Shown: piece by piece, positions 1 to 9,222 of the stretch
How positions within the stretch are numbered: the stretch's first letter is position 1
Layout of the letters: each line of letters opens with the position of its first letter
Origin: Saccharomyces uvarum
Taxonomy: Eukaryota; Ascomycota; Saccharomycetes; Saccharomycetales; Saccharomycetaceae
Direction: 5' to 3'
DNA: 64,000 bases
NCBI GenBank assembly: GCA_947243795.1
Contig: OX365934.1
Coordinates: 868,001-932,000, forward strand
Program-made: the position numbers and the translations under genes
Notes under the pieces: model-generated
Database searches by the model: none
Told to the model about the DNA's origin: nothing
What the model saw: only the letters and a program-made list of their open reading frames with translations

Positions 1-935
1 CTGTCTTGGTCCATGCTGGTCCATTTGCCAACATATCTATCGGTGCCTCTTCTGTCATCGCGGACCGTGTAGCTTTGAAATTAATCGGTACCGAGCCAAA
101 GGCAGAGACAGAGCCCGGTTATGTGGTCACTGAAGCAGGGTTCGATTTCACCATGGGTGGTGAAAGATTCTTCAACATCAAGTGCCGTTCCTCTGGGTTG
201 ACACCCAATGCTGTGGTTCTTGTTGCCACCGTGAGAGCTTTGAAGTCACATGGTGGTGCTCCAGACGTCAAGCCTGGCCAACCTCTACCTTCTGCATACA
301 CTGAAGAAAACACCGACTTCGTCGTAAAGGGTGCTGCTAACATGTGTAAACAAATTGCCAACATCAAGCAATTCGGCGTCCCCGTGGTTGTAGCAATCAA
401 CAAGTTTGAAACCGACACTGAAGGTGAAATTGCCGCCATCAAACAGGCCGCACTAGAAGCTGGCGCATTTGATGCCGTCACTTCGAACCATTGGGCCGAA
501 GGTGGTAAAGGTGCTATCGATTTGGCCAAGGCGGTCATCGAAGCTTCTAAGCAACCAGTGGACTTCCACTTCTTATACGACGTCAATGCCTCTGTTGAAG
601 AAAAATTAACTACCATTGTCCAAAAGATGTACGGTGGTGCCGCAATCGATATCTTGCCCGAAGCCCAACAAAAGATCGACATGTACAAAGAACAAGGATT
701 TGGTGACCTACCAATCTGTATCGCAAAGACCCAGTACTCTTTATCCCACGATGCCAGTTTGAAAGGTGTCCCCACAGGATTCACCTTCCCCATCAGAGAC
801 GTCAGATTGTCTAACGGTGCTGGATACTTGTACGCTCTTGCTGCTGAAATCCAAACCATTCCTGGTTTGGCTACTTATGCTGGTTACATGGCTGTCGAAG
901 TAGATGACGACGGTGAAATTGATGGGTTGTTCTAA
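1..935 (+). CDS. ADE3: C1-tetrahydrofolate synthase, C-terminal part (cut by window edge)
   Basis: This is the last 310 codons of the cytoplasmic trifunctional C1-THF synthase (methylene-THF dehydrogenase, methenyl-THF cyclohydrolase, formate-THF ligase), which supplies one-carbon units for purine and thymidylate synthesis. Only the formate-THF ligase domain is in view. Recognisable blocks are HAGPFANIS near the left edge, the ERFFNIKCR stretch, and the C-terminal YAGYMAVEVDDDGEIDGLF that ends the family. The reading frame starts at base 3 and is open to the left edge, so the start lies outside the window; the S. cerevisiae protein is 946 residues. The stop is TAA at 933-935. The next gene, TDA10, is on the same strand 413 bp downstream. 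Confidence 0.97.
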   Translation, partial: VLVHAGPFANISIGASSVIADRVALKLIGTEPKAETEPGYVVTEAGFDFTMGGERFFNIKCRSSGLTPNAVVLVATVRALKSHGGAPDVKPGQPLPSAYTEENTDFVVKGAANMCKQIANIKQFGVPVVVAINKFETDTEGEIAAIKQAALEAGAFDAVTSNHWAEGGKGAIDLAKAVIEASKQPVDFHFLYDVNASVEEKLTTIVQKMYGGAAIDILPEAQQKIDMYKEQGFGDLPICIAKTQYSLSHDASLKGVPTGFTFPIRDVRLSNGAGYLYALAAEIQTIPGLATYAGYMAVEVDDDGEIDGLF

Positions 936-1348
936 GTCAGCTTAATTATATAGATTATTAGGAAAAAAAAATCCAAAAGTTTTTCAAATACGAATGTATA
1001 AATAATAACAATAACGATAAAACGAACACTACTAGTACTAATGATATTTTAAAGTTCCTCATAGAAGAGACCTTGCGTTCCGTTGCCTTTTCCCTTAAAT
1101 TTTATCCAACCCTTTAGCGTTGCAACTTTCCGTTCCCGTTAAGGAGGAAAAAACCTAATTACCAAACGGGGCAGGGGGATGCATGCAATGAGAACAATGG
1201 ACGTATTAGAATATCAGCAGTTTGTGTGATACAACTAGAATAGCAGCGACTAAATAGCACATAGGTAAAACAAACTATAAAGGAAAAAATATCAGAAGGA
1301 AGGAACACTTAAAACAGATTCTAGAGTAAATATAAAGTAGTACAGCTA
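936..1348. other. Intergenic ADE3-TDA10
   Basis: AT-rich spacer holding the ADE3 3' end and the TDA10 promoter. I see A-rich runs and no open frame, RNA gene or repeat I can support. Confidence 0.6.
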
Positions 1349-2224
1349 ATGATGTGTGATAAGTCAAAAAAAATACTAGACTATTCGGTCGAGTTCTTAG
1401 ATAAGTACATACCGGAATGGTTTGAGACGGGAAACAAGGGTCCACTGTTCCTCTTTGTATCAGGTCCACAAGGTTCAGGTAAAAGTTATGTAAGTATCCA
1501 AATCTACAATCATTTGATGGCAAAATATGGAGGTGAGAAATCCATCAGTTTTGCCTCAATTGATGATTTTTACATGACTCACGAGGACCAACTAAATGTG
1601 AACAAGCAATTTAATGACAATAAGCTATTGCAAGGGCGTGGGCTACCTGGTACTCATGATATGAATTTGTTGCAAGAAATATTAAATATCATCATCAATC
1701 ATGATCAACATCCAGACAAAAAAACCGTTACATTACCCAAGTACGATAAGTCTCAATTTAACGGTGAAGGAGATCGTTGTCCAACTGGTCAAAAAATTAA
1801 GCTTCCAGTCGATATTTTCATCTTGGAAGGTTGGTTTCTAGGCTTCAATCCTGTTCTACAGGGTATTGACAACACCGATCTTCTCAACGGAGACATGGTT
1901 GATGTTAACGCCAAGTTGTTCATGTACAGTGATTTGTTGTGGCGTAACCCAGAAATGAAATCCTTGGGGATAGTATTAACTACTGATAACATTAGCAATG
2001 TTTACGATTGGAGATTACAACAAGAACATGAACTGATATCGAAGGTTGGTAAGGGAATGTCCGACGAACAGGTACACGCCTTTGTAGACAGGTACATGCC
2101 TTCCTATAAGCTTTATTTTGACGAGTTTGTTCGCGAGGAAAGTCTAGGCTCTTTAGCTACGTTGACTTTAGGTATTGATTCGGAAAGAGAAGTATTTTCT
2201 ACGAAAACCAGATGCATTGAGTAG
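1349..2224 (+). CDS. TDA10: P-loop ATP-binding protein of the glycerate kinase-like family
   Basis: A 291-residue protein matching yeast Tda10, an ATP-binding protein of uncertain substrate related to plant glycerate kinase and to the phosphoribulokinase/uridine kinase P-loop group. The P-loop GPQGSGKS lies at residues 39-46. A central SIDDFYMTHEDQ block and the later GRGLPGTHD and FILEGWFLGF blocks are typical of the family (substrate-binding and Walker B-like segments). Two ATGs sit in tandem at 1349 and 1352; S. cerevisiae starts at the second (MCDK), giving 290 residues. I kept the first because it would be met first by a scanning ribosome. No signal peptide or membrane segment is seen, so a soluble protein is expected. 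The kinase substrate cannot be told from sequence. Confidence 0.9.
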   Translation: MMCDKSKKILDYSVEFLDKYIPEWFETGNKGPLFLFVSGPQGSGKSYVSIQIYNHLMAKYGGEKSISFASIDDFYMTHEDQLNVNKQFNDNKLLQGRGLPGTHDMNLLQEILNIIINHDQHPDKKTVTLPKYDKSQFNGEGDRCPTGQKIKLPVDIFILEGWFLGFNPVLQGIDNTDLLNGDMVDVNAKLFMYSDLLWRNPEMKSLGIVLTTDNISNVYDWRLQQEHELISKVGKGMSDEQVHAFVDRYMPSYKLYFDEFVREESLGSLATLTLGIDSEREVFSTKTRCIE

Positions 2225-2554
2225 TGGTCGATCCGGTTTTTTTTTTTTTCATCAATCTCTTTCTTCTTGTGTTTTATATACCAACAATTTATTGTGTAAT
2301 GATTTATGTACTTTCCATTCAAAACTTTAACGAGGCCTTTTTTACCGATGTTCTAATCGCAAATGAATTATCGTCCATTTGTTGCACAGTATAAATTTTT
2401 TTTTTTGGTTACTTTTAAAGATGTTATGCTTCTTAGTATCTAGTCGCCTTACTTCTAATTTAAGACCGTGCGAAATTCAAAGCGGTTTTATAGTTTTACC
2501 ACTAGAATCAAAATTAGGTTGACAGGACATACCAGACAAACTCAGCACATATAG
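2225..2554. other. Intergenic TDA10-MVB12
   Basis: Spacer with T-rich runs just after TDA10 (about 2238-2248 and 2396-2406), likely 3'-end and promoter sequence. No gene seen. Confidence 0.55.
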
Positions 2555-2860
2555 ATGAATAGTAACGTTGAGGAACTATTACGAAACATCCCCCTTTACA
2601 ACAAATATGGCAGGGATTTCCCACAAGAAACAGTAACCAGATTACAGATGCCTGACTTTAAGCTACCATCATTACAACCAACAAGGGACTTGTTAGATCC
2701 ATGGTACAAAGAATGTGACAATGTCACAAAGGTGTGTCATTTACATGATTCTTCCAGTAAGAAATTTGATGAGTGGTACAAGGAACAATATATGAGCAAA
2801 AAACCACCAGGTATGGTGGGGAGCATACTCTTATCTCCTTCAAGAAGAGACAATTCATAG
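2555..2860 (+). CDS. MVB12: ESCRT-I subunit Mvb12
   Basis: A 101-residue protein, the same length as yeast Mvb12, the fourth subunit of ESCRT-I (with Vps23, Vps28 and Vps37). It stabilises the complex in the cytosol and binds ubiquitin during sorting of membrane proteins into multivesicular bodies. The family has no simple catalytic motif; assignment rests on length, position between TDA10 and CIR1, and recognisable sequence such as the N-terminal ELLRNIPLYNKYGRDFPQ block and the W-Y-K-E repeats in the middle. The start is the first ATG of the frame. It converges on CIR1, with 135 bp between the stop codons. Confidence 0.9.
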   Translation: MNSNVEELLRNIPLYNKYGRDFPQETVTRLQMPDFKLPSLQPTRDLLDPWYKECDNVTKVCHLHDSSSKKFDEWYKEQYMSKKPPGMVGSILLSPSRRDNS

Positions 2861-2995
2861 TTAGAAAAGAATGTATTTTTTTTCTTTGCGTCTGTATACA
2901 CATATACAATAACTATTTATATGGAAAGAAAATTATAGAATGAATCATAGTAATATTATCAATTTTCGTTTTTTACTTCATTGTGCGCCGTTGCT

Positions 2996-3781
2996 TTATA
3001 TGACCTTGGCTTCTTTTAGCTTTTCGATTAATTCATCTACAGAGTTCAATTTCACACCAGGTGCCTTAGTCTTTGGTTCTTCAATGGATATAGTTTTTAA
3101 TTGAGGCTCAATATTGATACCGGGAAAATCCTTTGTTATATCCAATTTCTCAATAGGTTTCTTTTTAGCCTTCATCAATTTGGGTAGTCCGACGTAACGT
3201 GGGGTATTTAATCTTAAGTCCGTGGTTATGACCATCGGTAAGGGGGCTTCGATGACCTCTTCACCATCATCGACTTCTCTTGTCACTTGGACTCTACCAT
3301 TGTCCAGAAATTCCACTTTAGCTGCATTTGTTGCCTGCGGCCAATTCAATAAACCTGCCAACATTTGACCAGTATTGTTACAATCATCGTCAATGGCTTG
3401 CTTACCCATCAAAACCAAGTTGGACCCTCTTTTTTCAACAACAACTTTCAAGATTTTGGCAATTGCTAAAGGTTCTATATTCTCTTTACCCATGGAATCA
3501 ATTAAACTACAGGCGTCTATACCCTTTGCGAGACAATTTCTTAGGATATCTTGAGCCTTAGTGGGGCCAATAGATACAGCATGCGTAGATTCCACTAAGC
3601 TCTTGTTCTTTTCTTTAATTCTGATAGCTTCCTCGACTGCAATATCATCAAAAGGGTTGATACTGAATTTAATACCATTAGTCTCAATTCCGGTCAAAGC
3701 CTTATTTACTCGTGGTTTGATTTGATAATCAACCACTCTTTTCACTGGGACTAATATGCGTAATTGCTGCTTTCCAGACAT
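2996..3781 (-). CDS. CIR1: Electron transfer flavoprotein beta subunit, mitochondrial
   Basis: A 261-residue protein of the ETF-beta family, which with the alpha subunit (Aim45) forms a mitochondrial FAD/AMP-containing electron carrier that passes electrons toward ubiquinone through Cir2. The N-terminal ILVPVKRVVDYQIKP, the NPFDDIAVEEAIRIKE block, and the GKQAIDDDCNNTGQMLAGLL block (nucleotide-binding region) are diagnostic. The C-terminal part has the MVITTDLRLNTPRYVGLPKLMKAKKK segment known from the family, near the site that contacts partner dehydrogenases. Length equals the S. cerevisiae protein. It is divergently arranged with SER2 across 245 bp. Confidence 0.95.
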   Translation of the reverse strand: MSGKQQLRILVPVKRVVDYQIKPRVNKALTGIETNGIKFSINPFDDIAVEEAIRIKEKNKSLVESTHAVSIGPTKAQDILRNCLAKGIDACSLIDSMGKENIEPLAIAKILKVVVEKRGSNLVLMGKQAIDDDCNNTGQMLAGLLNWPQATNAAKVEFLDNGRVQVTREVDDGEEVIEAPLPMVITTDLRLNTPRYVGLPKLMKAKKKPIEKLDITKDFPGINIEPQLKTISIEEPKTKAPGVKLNSVDELIEKLKEAKVI

Positions 3782-4026
3782 CCTTGCTGTCTCTTTTCAA
3801 GGACTTTATTCAGGTTGCTAAGTCTTGGTGGGGGGGCTGACAACGTTTCTTGAATCATTATTATTTTGCACCGAGAAAGGAAGAGTCAGTCTTAATAATC
3901 TCGAAAGATCTTCAAGTGAAAAATGAAAAAGAAAAAATATAAAATGTGCAATAAATCACAGTAACTATAGAAAAAAGAACATTAAATAGTTAAATCATAT
4001 AGACATCATCCACGTCCACACGTAAA

Positions 4027-4956
4027 ATGACGAAGTTTGTTGTTACCTGTATAGCCCATGGTGAAAAGCTCCCACAAGAAGCCATTGATCAAGTCGCGAA
4101 AGAGATTGTCAAGAACTCGTCGCAGGAAGTAACAATCAAGAGCACCAAAAAACTATCGACAAGAGCCACCGATTTGTTTGTTGAAGTTGTGGGGTCCATT
4201 GTGCAAAAAGATTTCAAGAATGAGCTGATCAGCATAATTGAAGGACATGACGATGTTGATGTGATTGTCTCCGCTGACAATGAATATCGTCAAGCCAAAA
4301 AGCTATTTGTGTTCGACATGGACTCAACATTGATCTACCAAGAGGTCATTGAGTTAATTGCTGCATATGCTGGTGTCGAAGAGCAAGTGCACGAAATCAC
4401 GGAGAGAGCCATGAACAACGAACTAGATTTCAAAGAGTCTTTAAGAGAACGCGTTAAATTGTTGAAGGGTCTTCAAATTGACACATTGTACGACGAAATC
4501 AAACAAAAACTGGAAATCACAAAGGGTGTACCCGAACTTTGTAAATTCTTACATGAAAAAGGTTGTAAACTTGCTGTTTTAAGCGGCGGGTTTATACAAT
4601 TCGCTAGTTTTATCAAAGATCAACTGAATTTGGATTTTTGCAAGGCAAACTTGTTGGAAGTAGATGTTGAAGGTAAACTAACCGGTAAGACACTGGGTGC
4701 TACTGTAGATGGGCAATGCAAGAGCGAAACACTTTTACAACTGTGTACCGAGTTCAAAGTCCCGGTCGAGTCAAGTTGCATGGTGGGTGATGGTGGTAAT
4801 GACCTACCGGCCATGGGTACCGCTGGGTTCGGGATTGCATGGAACGCCAAACCAAAAGTACAAAAAGCCGCCCCTTGTAAGCTGAACACCAAGTCCATGA
4901 CCGACATCCTATATATTCTTGGTTACACAGACGATGAAATACACGGTAGACAATAG
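4027..4956 (+). CDS. SER2: Phosphoserine phosphatase
   Basis: A 309-residue enzyme of the HAD superfamily that removes phosphate from 3-phosphoserine, the last step of serine synthesis from 3-phosphoglycerate. HAD motif I, FDMDST, places the nucleophile Asp at residue 97 and the general acid Asp at 99. Motif II is the LAVLSGGF block, and motif IV is MVGDGGNDLPA, with the acidic residues that hold Mg2+. The N-terminal part of about 90 residues is the regulatory-like region found in fungal enzymes. Length equals that in S. cerevisiae. It is transcribed away from CIR1 and converges on TRX2. Confidence 0.97.
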   Translation: MTKFVVTCIAHGEKLPQEAIDQVAKEIVKNSSQEVTIKSTKKLSTRATDLFVEVVGSIVQKDFKNELISIIEGHDDVDVIVSADNEYRQAKKLFVFDMDSTLIYQEVIELIAAYAGVEEQVHEITERAMNNELDFKESLRERVKLLKGLQIDTLYDEIKQKLEITKGVPELCKFLHEKGCKLAVLSGGFIQFASFIKDQLNLDFCKANLLEVDVEGKLTGKTLGATVDGQCKSETLLQLCTEFKVPVESSCMVGDGGNDLPAMGTAGFGIAWNAKPKVQKAAPCKLNTKSMTDILYILGYTDDEIHGRQ

Positions 4957-5081
4957 ACGATGAAGAAAACGGGTAGATAGAAATAATAATAAAAAAGAAA
5001 AGTAAAATATTTTGAGACTGTTTCTTTAATTGATAAAGGCGTGATATATATGTAGATTCTTAAATAGCTTATATCGCCAAA

Positions 5082-5396
5082 TTACACGTTAGCAGCAATG
5101 GCTTGTTTAATAGCAGCAGGGTTGGCACCGACGACTCTAGTGACTTCCTTACCGCCCTTGTAGAAGACAAGGGTAGGCATGGAGGAGACTTCAGCCTTCT
5201 GGGCGACATCAGATACTTCATCGACGTCTAACTTGTAGAAGGAGGCATCAGAATACTGCTCGGCAAACTTTTCAATCATTGGAGCGATCATCTTACATGG
5301 ACCACACCATGTGGCGAAAAAGTCAACGACGACCAGTTTGTCGCCAGAGGCCAAAGCGTTGTCGTATTCAGAAGCAGATTTTAATTGAGTGACCAT
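5082..5396 (-). CDS. TRX2: Cytoplasmic thioredoxin 2
   Basis: A 104-residue thioredoxin that reduces protein disulfides and serves peroxiredoxins, ribonucleotide reductase and methionine sulfoxide reductase; it is also part of the LMA1 vacuole inheritance complex. The redox-active WCGPC motif is at residues 30-34, and the cis-proline block SSMPT follows at about residue 72. The start at 5396 matches all yeast thioredoxins (MVTQL). The frame stays open upstream to an ATG at 5498 and another at 5528, but the latter precedes the TATA-like element at 5516-5523 and the extension resembles no thioredoxin, so I did not use it. Two Yap1-type sites lie upstream, in line with oxidative stress control. 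Confidence 0.97.
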   Translation of the reverse strand: MVTQLKSASEYDNALASGDKLVVVDFFATWCGPCKMIAPMIEKFAEQYSDASFYKLDVDEVSDVAQKAEVSSMPTLVFYKGGKEVTRVVGANPAAIKQAIAANV

Positions 5397-5515
5397 TGTT
5401 GATTTTATTAGCAGATGTGTAGCTGTGTATGTGTGCGTATCAAATTCGTCCACTGTTAAAACGCCAACGTAAATGTGAGAAGTCGTCCAAGCATCCATCC
5501 CCGAATGCTCTTCCT

Positions 5516-5605
5516 TATATACTGACATCCCTGTTTCGGCCAGCTGAAAAACCGCTCCCGATTAGTAAGAAAAAAGGCTCCTCTGCCAAACGCATCCTTT
5601 ACTAA
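5516..5605 (-). promoter_or_regulatory. TRX2 promoter: TATA element and two Yap1 response elements
   Basis: Reading toward TRX2, TTAGTAA (5599-5605 on the minus strand) and TTACTAA (5562-5568 on the minus strand) fit the Yap1 consensus TTASTAA, about 170-210 bp before the start codon. A TATATAAG-like element covers 5516-5523. The S. cerevisiae TRX2 promoter is known to be driven by Yap1 and Skn7 on peroxide stress; conservation of the paired sites here fits that. Confidence 0.75.
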
Positions 5606-5680
5606 TAATGACAAGGCGCGAAGATATAGATGATTACAATCCTTTGAGTATGTTATTACTTAATGTGGTACGTAGTTTTG

Positions 5681-6916
5681 TTATGCTGATCTTGGGGCGA
5701 TCTTGAAGCCGAGGATGTCGTTTTTGCCAGGCTCGACAAGGCTCTCTTCGCTGACTCTTACGCCGCCCACAGTTTCGATGGCTGCGATCGTGACCTCGCC
5801 ACCCATGATGTATCTAGCAACCTTACCGACGGGCGTGCCTCTCTTGACCAGGAAACAGTCTCTGAACACGTTGGTTCCGTTGCCCCCCGTGAAAGTCTGG
5901 ACGTTCTTCACCGTGTACACCGGTATCAGTCCAAGGATGTCCGTGGCTGCTTGCAGCACCTGGACGACACCTGTGGACCCGAACCTGTACAGGACCAGGT
6001 CTCTGATGTTTTCGATCCTGTTGAGGATATTGTCGTCCAGTGGTTTCAGTTTGTCAGGCTCGTCTTCGTACGTATCGACGAATTCCGTGCCCTCCTCGTA
6101 CAGTATGAAGCCTTGCTTCTTCAGTTTCCTTAGGAACACTTCAGTCACAGCGCTAGTCAGCACAGCCTTGGTGTCAGGGTACTTCAACATGATCTTGGAA
6201 ACGTTTTTATCCGCATCTGGGTGGTCGATCTTGTTCAAGCCCAGCACGGTAGGGAACTTCTCCATCATGAAAGACTTGACCACTCGGGTGATCCATTCGT
6301 CGTCCCATTTTTCCAAAGGTGGCAGCCCCTTTAGCCTGTCCAGGGCTCGTTGAATCATGGGGGCGTGCGAACCGTACCCACCGAATTGCGCTTGCAGCGT
6401 GTCCACTATGCTAGACTTTGTCGCCGTGTGTCTACGCACAATCGACCCCCATCTTTTCTTCAGATTTCCCTCGACCCAGAGCCTAATCTCGTCCTGCAGC
6501 CACACTATATCGTTCAACGGGTCGTAGCCTCTTGTGTTCTTGCCCTCGGAGTCCGTAGTGCCACTCACGTCCACCACATGGATAAGTGCGTCTGCGTGTC
6601 TCAAATCATCCAAGAATTTATTCCCAAGCCCTCTACCAGAATGGGCCCCAGGCACCAGCCCAGCAACGTCCAGCAGTTTGATCGGGATATGTCTCTTGCC
6701 CTGACTGCACCACCCGTAGTTAGGTTTACAAAGATCTTCCTTACCGAACCGGGAGCAAGCACAGGGCACTTGTAGGTAGCCCGTGGCCTGGTTGGGTTCG
6801 ATTGTAGTGAACGGGAACGCACCTACCGCCGCAGCTGCGTCCGTCAAAGAGTTTAACGTGGTGGATTTGCCTGAAGACGGCTTACCCACAATACCAATTA
6901 GTGGATCCCTAGGCAT
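5681..6916 (-). CDS. YGR210C: OBG-family GTPase of the YchF/Ola1 type (YGR210C)
   Basis: A 411-residue predicted GTPase, the same length as S. cerevisiae YGR210C, which is a second Obg-like protein beside Ola1. The P-loop GKPSSGKS is at residues 11-18, G2/G3 is the [27 protein letters not shown] region, and the guanine-specificity block is [12 protein letters not shown]-like C-terminal domain ([12 protein letters not shown] ... [14 protein letters not shown]) follows. This second form is closer to archaeal proteins than to Ola1 by my recollection of the family. Its role is unknown; a link to ribosomes or translation is inferred from relatives. It shares a 511-bp divergent promoter with ZPR1. 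Confidence 0.92.
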   Translation of the reverse strand: MPRDPLIGIVGKPSSGKSTTLNSLTDAAAAVGAFPFTTIEPNQATGYLQVPCACSRFGKEDLCKPNYGWCSQGKRHIPIKLLDVAGLVPGAHSGRGLGNKFLDDLRHADALIHVVDVSGTTDSEGKNTRGYDPLNDIVWLQDEIRLWVEGNLKKRWGSIVRRHTATKSSIVDTLQAQFGGYGSHAPMIQRALDRLKGLPPLEKWDDEWITRVVKSFMMEKFPTVLGLNKIDHPDADKNVSKIMLKYPDTKAVLTSAVTEVFLRKLKKQGFILYEEGTEFVDTYEDEPDKLKPLDDNILNRIENIRDLVLYRFGSTGVVQVLQAATDILGLIPVYTVKNVQTFTGGNGTNVFRDCFLVKRGTPVGKVARYIMGGEVTIAAIETVGGVRVSEESLVEPGKNDILGFKIAPRSA

Positions 6917-7109
6917 ACTGGCTTTCTCTCCACTTTGTTCTTACAGACTATACTATACTACAAGTAAACAAAAACAGAACCAGTCTTTCTTTCGACCCTC
7001 CCCGGAACGCTTACGTATGTTTGCGATTGCATTTCTTTATTGTATTATTCACTCGAAAGAAAAAGGCATCGAGATATTTTTTCACTCGAAAAAAAAAAAG
7101 GCTGGAAAT

Positions 7110-7169
7110 ACCCTAACTACTTCTTGGGAAAACCCTACATATCTGGCTTACCAGACTTGCCAGCCCTAA
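7110..7169. promoter_or_regulatory. Cluster of Tbf1-type motifs in the YGR210C/ZPR1 promoter
   Basis: Three matches to the Tbf1-type core RCCCTA lie within 60 bp: ACCCTAA (7110-7116), AACCCTA (7131-7137) and AGCCCTAA (7162-7169). Tbf1 is a general regulatory factor that binds such sites at snoRNA and some protein gene promoters. Binding here is inferred from the motif only. Confidence 0.5.
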
Positions 7170-7197
7170 TGAAAAGGATACCAAGCCCTCTATAATA

Positions 7198-7252
7198 TTC
7201 CAGAATGTTCTGGGCTTCCTAGGGCTGTAATTAGTGCTGAATAATTCCAGAA
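7198..7252. promoter_or_regulatory. Heat-shock elements upstream of ZPR1
   Basis: TTC-CA-GAA-TG-TTC at 7198-7210 is a perfect three-unit heat-shock element (alternating nTTCn/nGAAn units, 5-bp period), 218 bp before the ZPR1 start codon. A second, two-unit form TTC-CA-GAA lies at 7245-7252. Hsf1 control of ZPR1 is known in S. cerevisiae, to my recollection. Confidence 0.75.
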
Positions 7253-7427
7253 AAATTTTCGGCGATGAGATGCACTTCTATAGTGACGTGCGATGTCCAG
7301 GAGTTGAGAGGCGCCCTGCTGTATATAGCTTCTGAGCATCGGGATAACAATACCTATTTTTTGCACTCCAACTAGTATATAGCCATTTACTTATAACAGC
7401 ATAGCATACTAAATTGCATAGAAAACA

Positions 7428-8876
7428 ATGAGCGAACAAAAAGAAGACCTGTTCAAGCCTGTCGGCGAAGCTGCTGCAGAAATCCAGGACGAAAACCAGG
7501 AAGCTGGCGATGGGGTCAAGTTGACCGGTGCTGAGGATGCTATGGGTCACCCAGTGCAGGAGATCGAGTCTCTTTGTATGAACTGTGGTAAGAACGGTAC
7601 GACCAGACTGCTGCTGACTTCCATCCCCTATTTTAGAGAGATTATTATCATGTCATTCGAGTGCCCTCACTGCAGGTTTAAAAACTGTGAGATTCAACCT
7701 GCTTCGCAAATCCAAGAAAAGGGCTCCCGCTACACCTTGAAGGTGGAATGCCGTGAAGACTTCAACAGAGAAGTCATCAAGTCTGAAACTGCGACTTGTA
7801 AGTTTGTCGAGCTAGATATCGAGATCCCTGCCAAGAAAGGCCAATTGACCACCGTGGAAGGTTTGCTGTCAGAAATGATCGAAGATCTGTCGCAAGACCA
7901 AGAAATGAGGAAGTCCATAGACGAGAACCTCTACAACAAGATCGACGAATTCATCAAAAAAGTTCGATCCTACATGGACTGCGAGCCCAACACCATTCCT
8001 GTCACTTTCGTGTTGGACGATCCTGCAGGCAACTCTTGGATCGAATACAAGCCTGGCGAGCCTCAGCACAAGTGGTCGCATACGCAGTACGTAAGAACTG
8101 ATGAACAAAACGTCCAAGTCGGCATTATCACCAGAGACCAGCTGGAAGAACGTCGCCAAGAAAAATTGAAGGCATTGGCTAACCGTGAAAGAAACCCATC
8201 CGAGACGGTCAAAGTCGGTGCATCAACCCCACAATTTATATCTGATGCCACAGACATTGAGAACTTTAATAACGAAGTGCAAACATTCAGAGCCGCTTGT
8301 CCATCATGTATGCAAGAGTGTGAAACCCATATGAAGCCGGTTGATATTCCGCATTTCAAAGAAGTCATAATCATGTCCACGGTGTGTGACCACTGTGGTT
8401 ACAAGTCCAACGAAGTGAAAACCGGTGGCGCCATCCCAGAAAAGGGGAGAAGGATAACCTTGTACTGTGACGACGCTGCGGACCTATCCCGTGATATTTT
8501 AAAGTCTGAAAGTTGTAGTATGGTTGTCCCTGAATTGCATCTTGATATTCAAGAGGGTACCTTGGGTGGCAGATTTACCACTTTGGAAGGTTTATTGAGA
8601 CAAGTCTATGAAGAATTGGAGTCACGTATTTTTACCCAAACCTCTGACTCCATGGACGAAGCAACAAAGACTCGTTGGGTAGAGTTCTTTGCGAGATTAA
8701 AGGAAGCCATTGCCGGTAAAATCAAATTTACCGTCATTATGGAAGATCCATTGGCCGGCTCGTACATACAGAATGTCTATGCCCCAGACGCGGATCCAAA
8801 CATGACCATCGAGGATTACGAAAGGACAAAGGAACAAAATGAAGACCTAGGGCTCTCCGATATCAAGGTTGATTAA
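7428..8876 (+). CDS. ZPR1: Zpr1 double zinc-finger chaperone for eEF1A
   Basis: A 482-residue essential protein with two ZPR1 modules. The first zinc finger is CMNC ... CPHC (about residues 50-85) and the second is CPSC ... CDHC (about residues 296-328); each is followed by a beta-helical-hairpin (jelly-roll-like) domain ending in the repeated E-G-L-L block. In yeast Zpr1 folds newly made translation elongation factor eEF1A. The N-terminal acidic tail is a few residues shorter than in S. cerevisiae (486). The start is the first ATG in frame. The heat-shock element upstream suits a chaperone that is raised when proteostasis is stressed. Confidence 0.96.
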   Translation: MSEQKEDLFKPVGEAAAEIQDENQEAGDGVKLTGAEDAMGHPVQEIESLCMNCGKNGTTRLLLTSIPYFREIIIMSFECPHCRFKNCEIQPASQIQEKGSRYTLKVECREDFNREVIKSETATCKFVELDIEIPAKKGQLTTVEGLLSEMIEDLSQDQEMRKSIDENLYNKIDEFIKKVRSYMDCEPNTIPVTFVLDDPAGNSWIEYKPGEPQHKWSHTQYVRTDEQNVQVGIITRDQLEERRQEKLKALANRERNPSETVKVGASTPQFISDATDIENFNNEVQTFRAACPSCMQECETHMKPVDIPHFKEVIIMSTVCDHCGYKSNEVKTGGAIPEKGRRITLYCDDAADLSRDILKSESCSMVVPELHLDIQEGTLGGRFTTLEGLLRQVYEELESRIFTQTSDSMDEATKTRWVEFFARLKEAIAGKIKFTVIMEDPLAGSYIQNVYAPDADPNMTIEDYERTKEQNEDLGLSDIKVD

Positions 8877-9222
8877 AAGTTGGCCGCCCTTGCTTCTTTC
8901 TTCTTCCGCCTCCTTTACACATTTTACATAGGCACACATATGTTATGATATTATTTATTCGTTTTGTTCCAATAGATGATGAACTTTTAATAATTTACAC
9001 TAATTTATAAAATTTTGTATAATAGTTGAAATAGATAATACTGCATTTTTTGGACAGCTCTGAAAATATCTTTTACGTTTTGTTCCTCTATGGTATTTTG
9101 GTGCCAGCGCATGGGAAAAAAGGGCCTTCACTTAGGGCCAAGCAAACCCTTTTATTGGAATAATAATAAAAAAGCTATTTATTGGTTACAAAATATTGAA
9201 AAGTCCTGAGCTTGAAGTGAAA
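8877..9222. other. Intergenic ZPR1-SLI1
   Basis: AT-rich spacer with the ZPR1 3' region and SLI1 promoter. The frame of SLI1 extends left to 9196 only by a TTG. Nothing else identified. Confidence 0.5.

Noticed and set aside
6350-6775. 141-codon plus-strand frame inside YGR210C
   Set aside because: Antisense shadow of a well conserved GTPase coding region.
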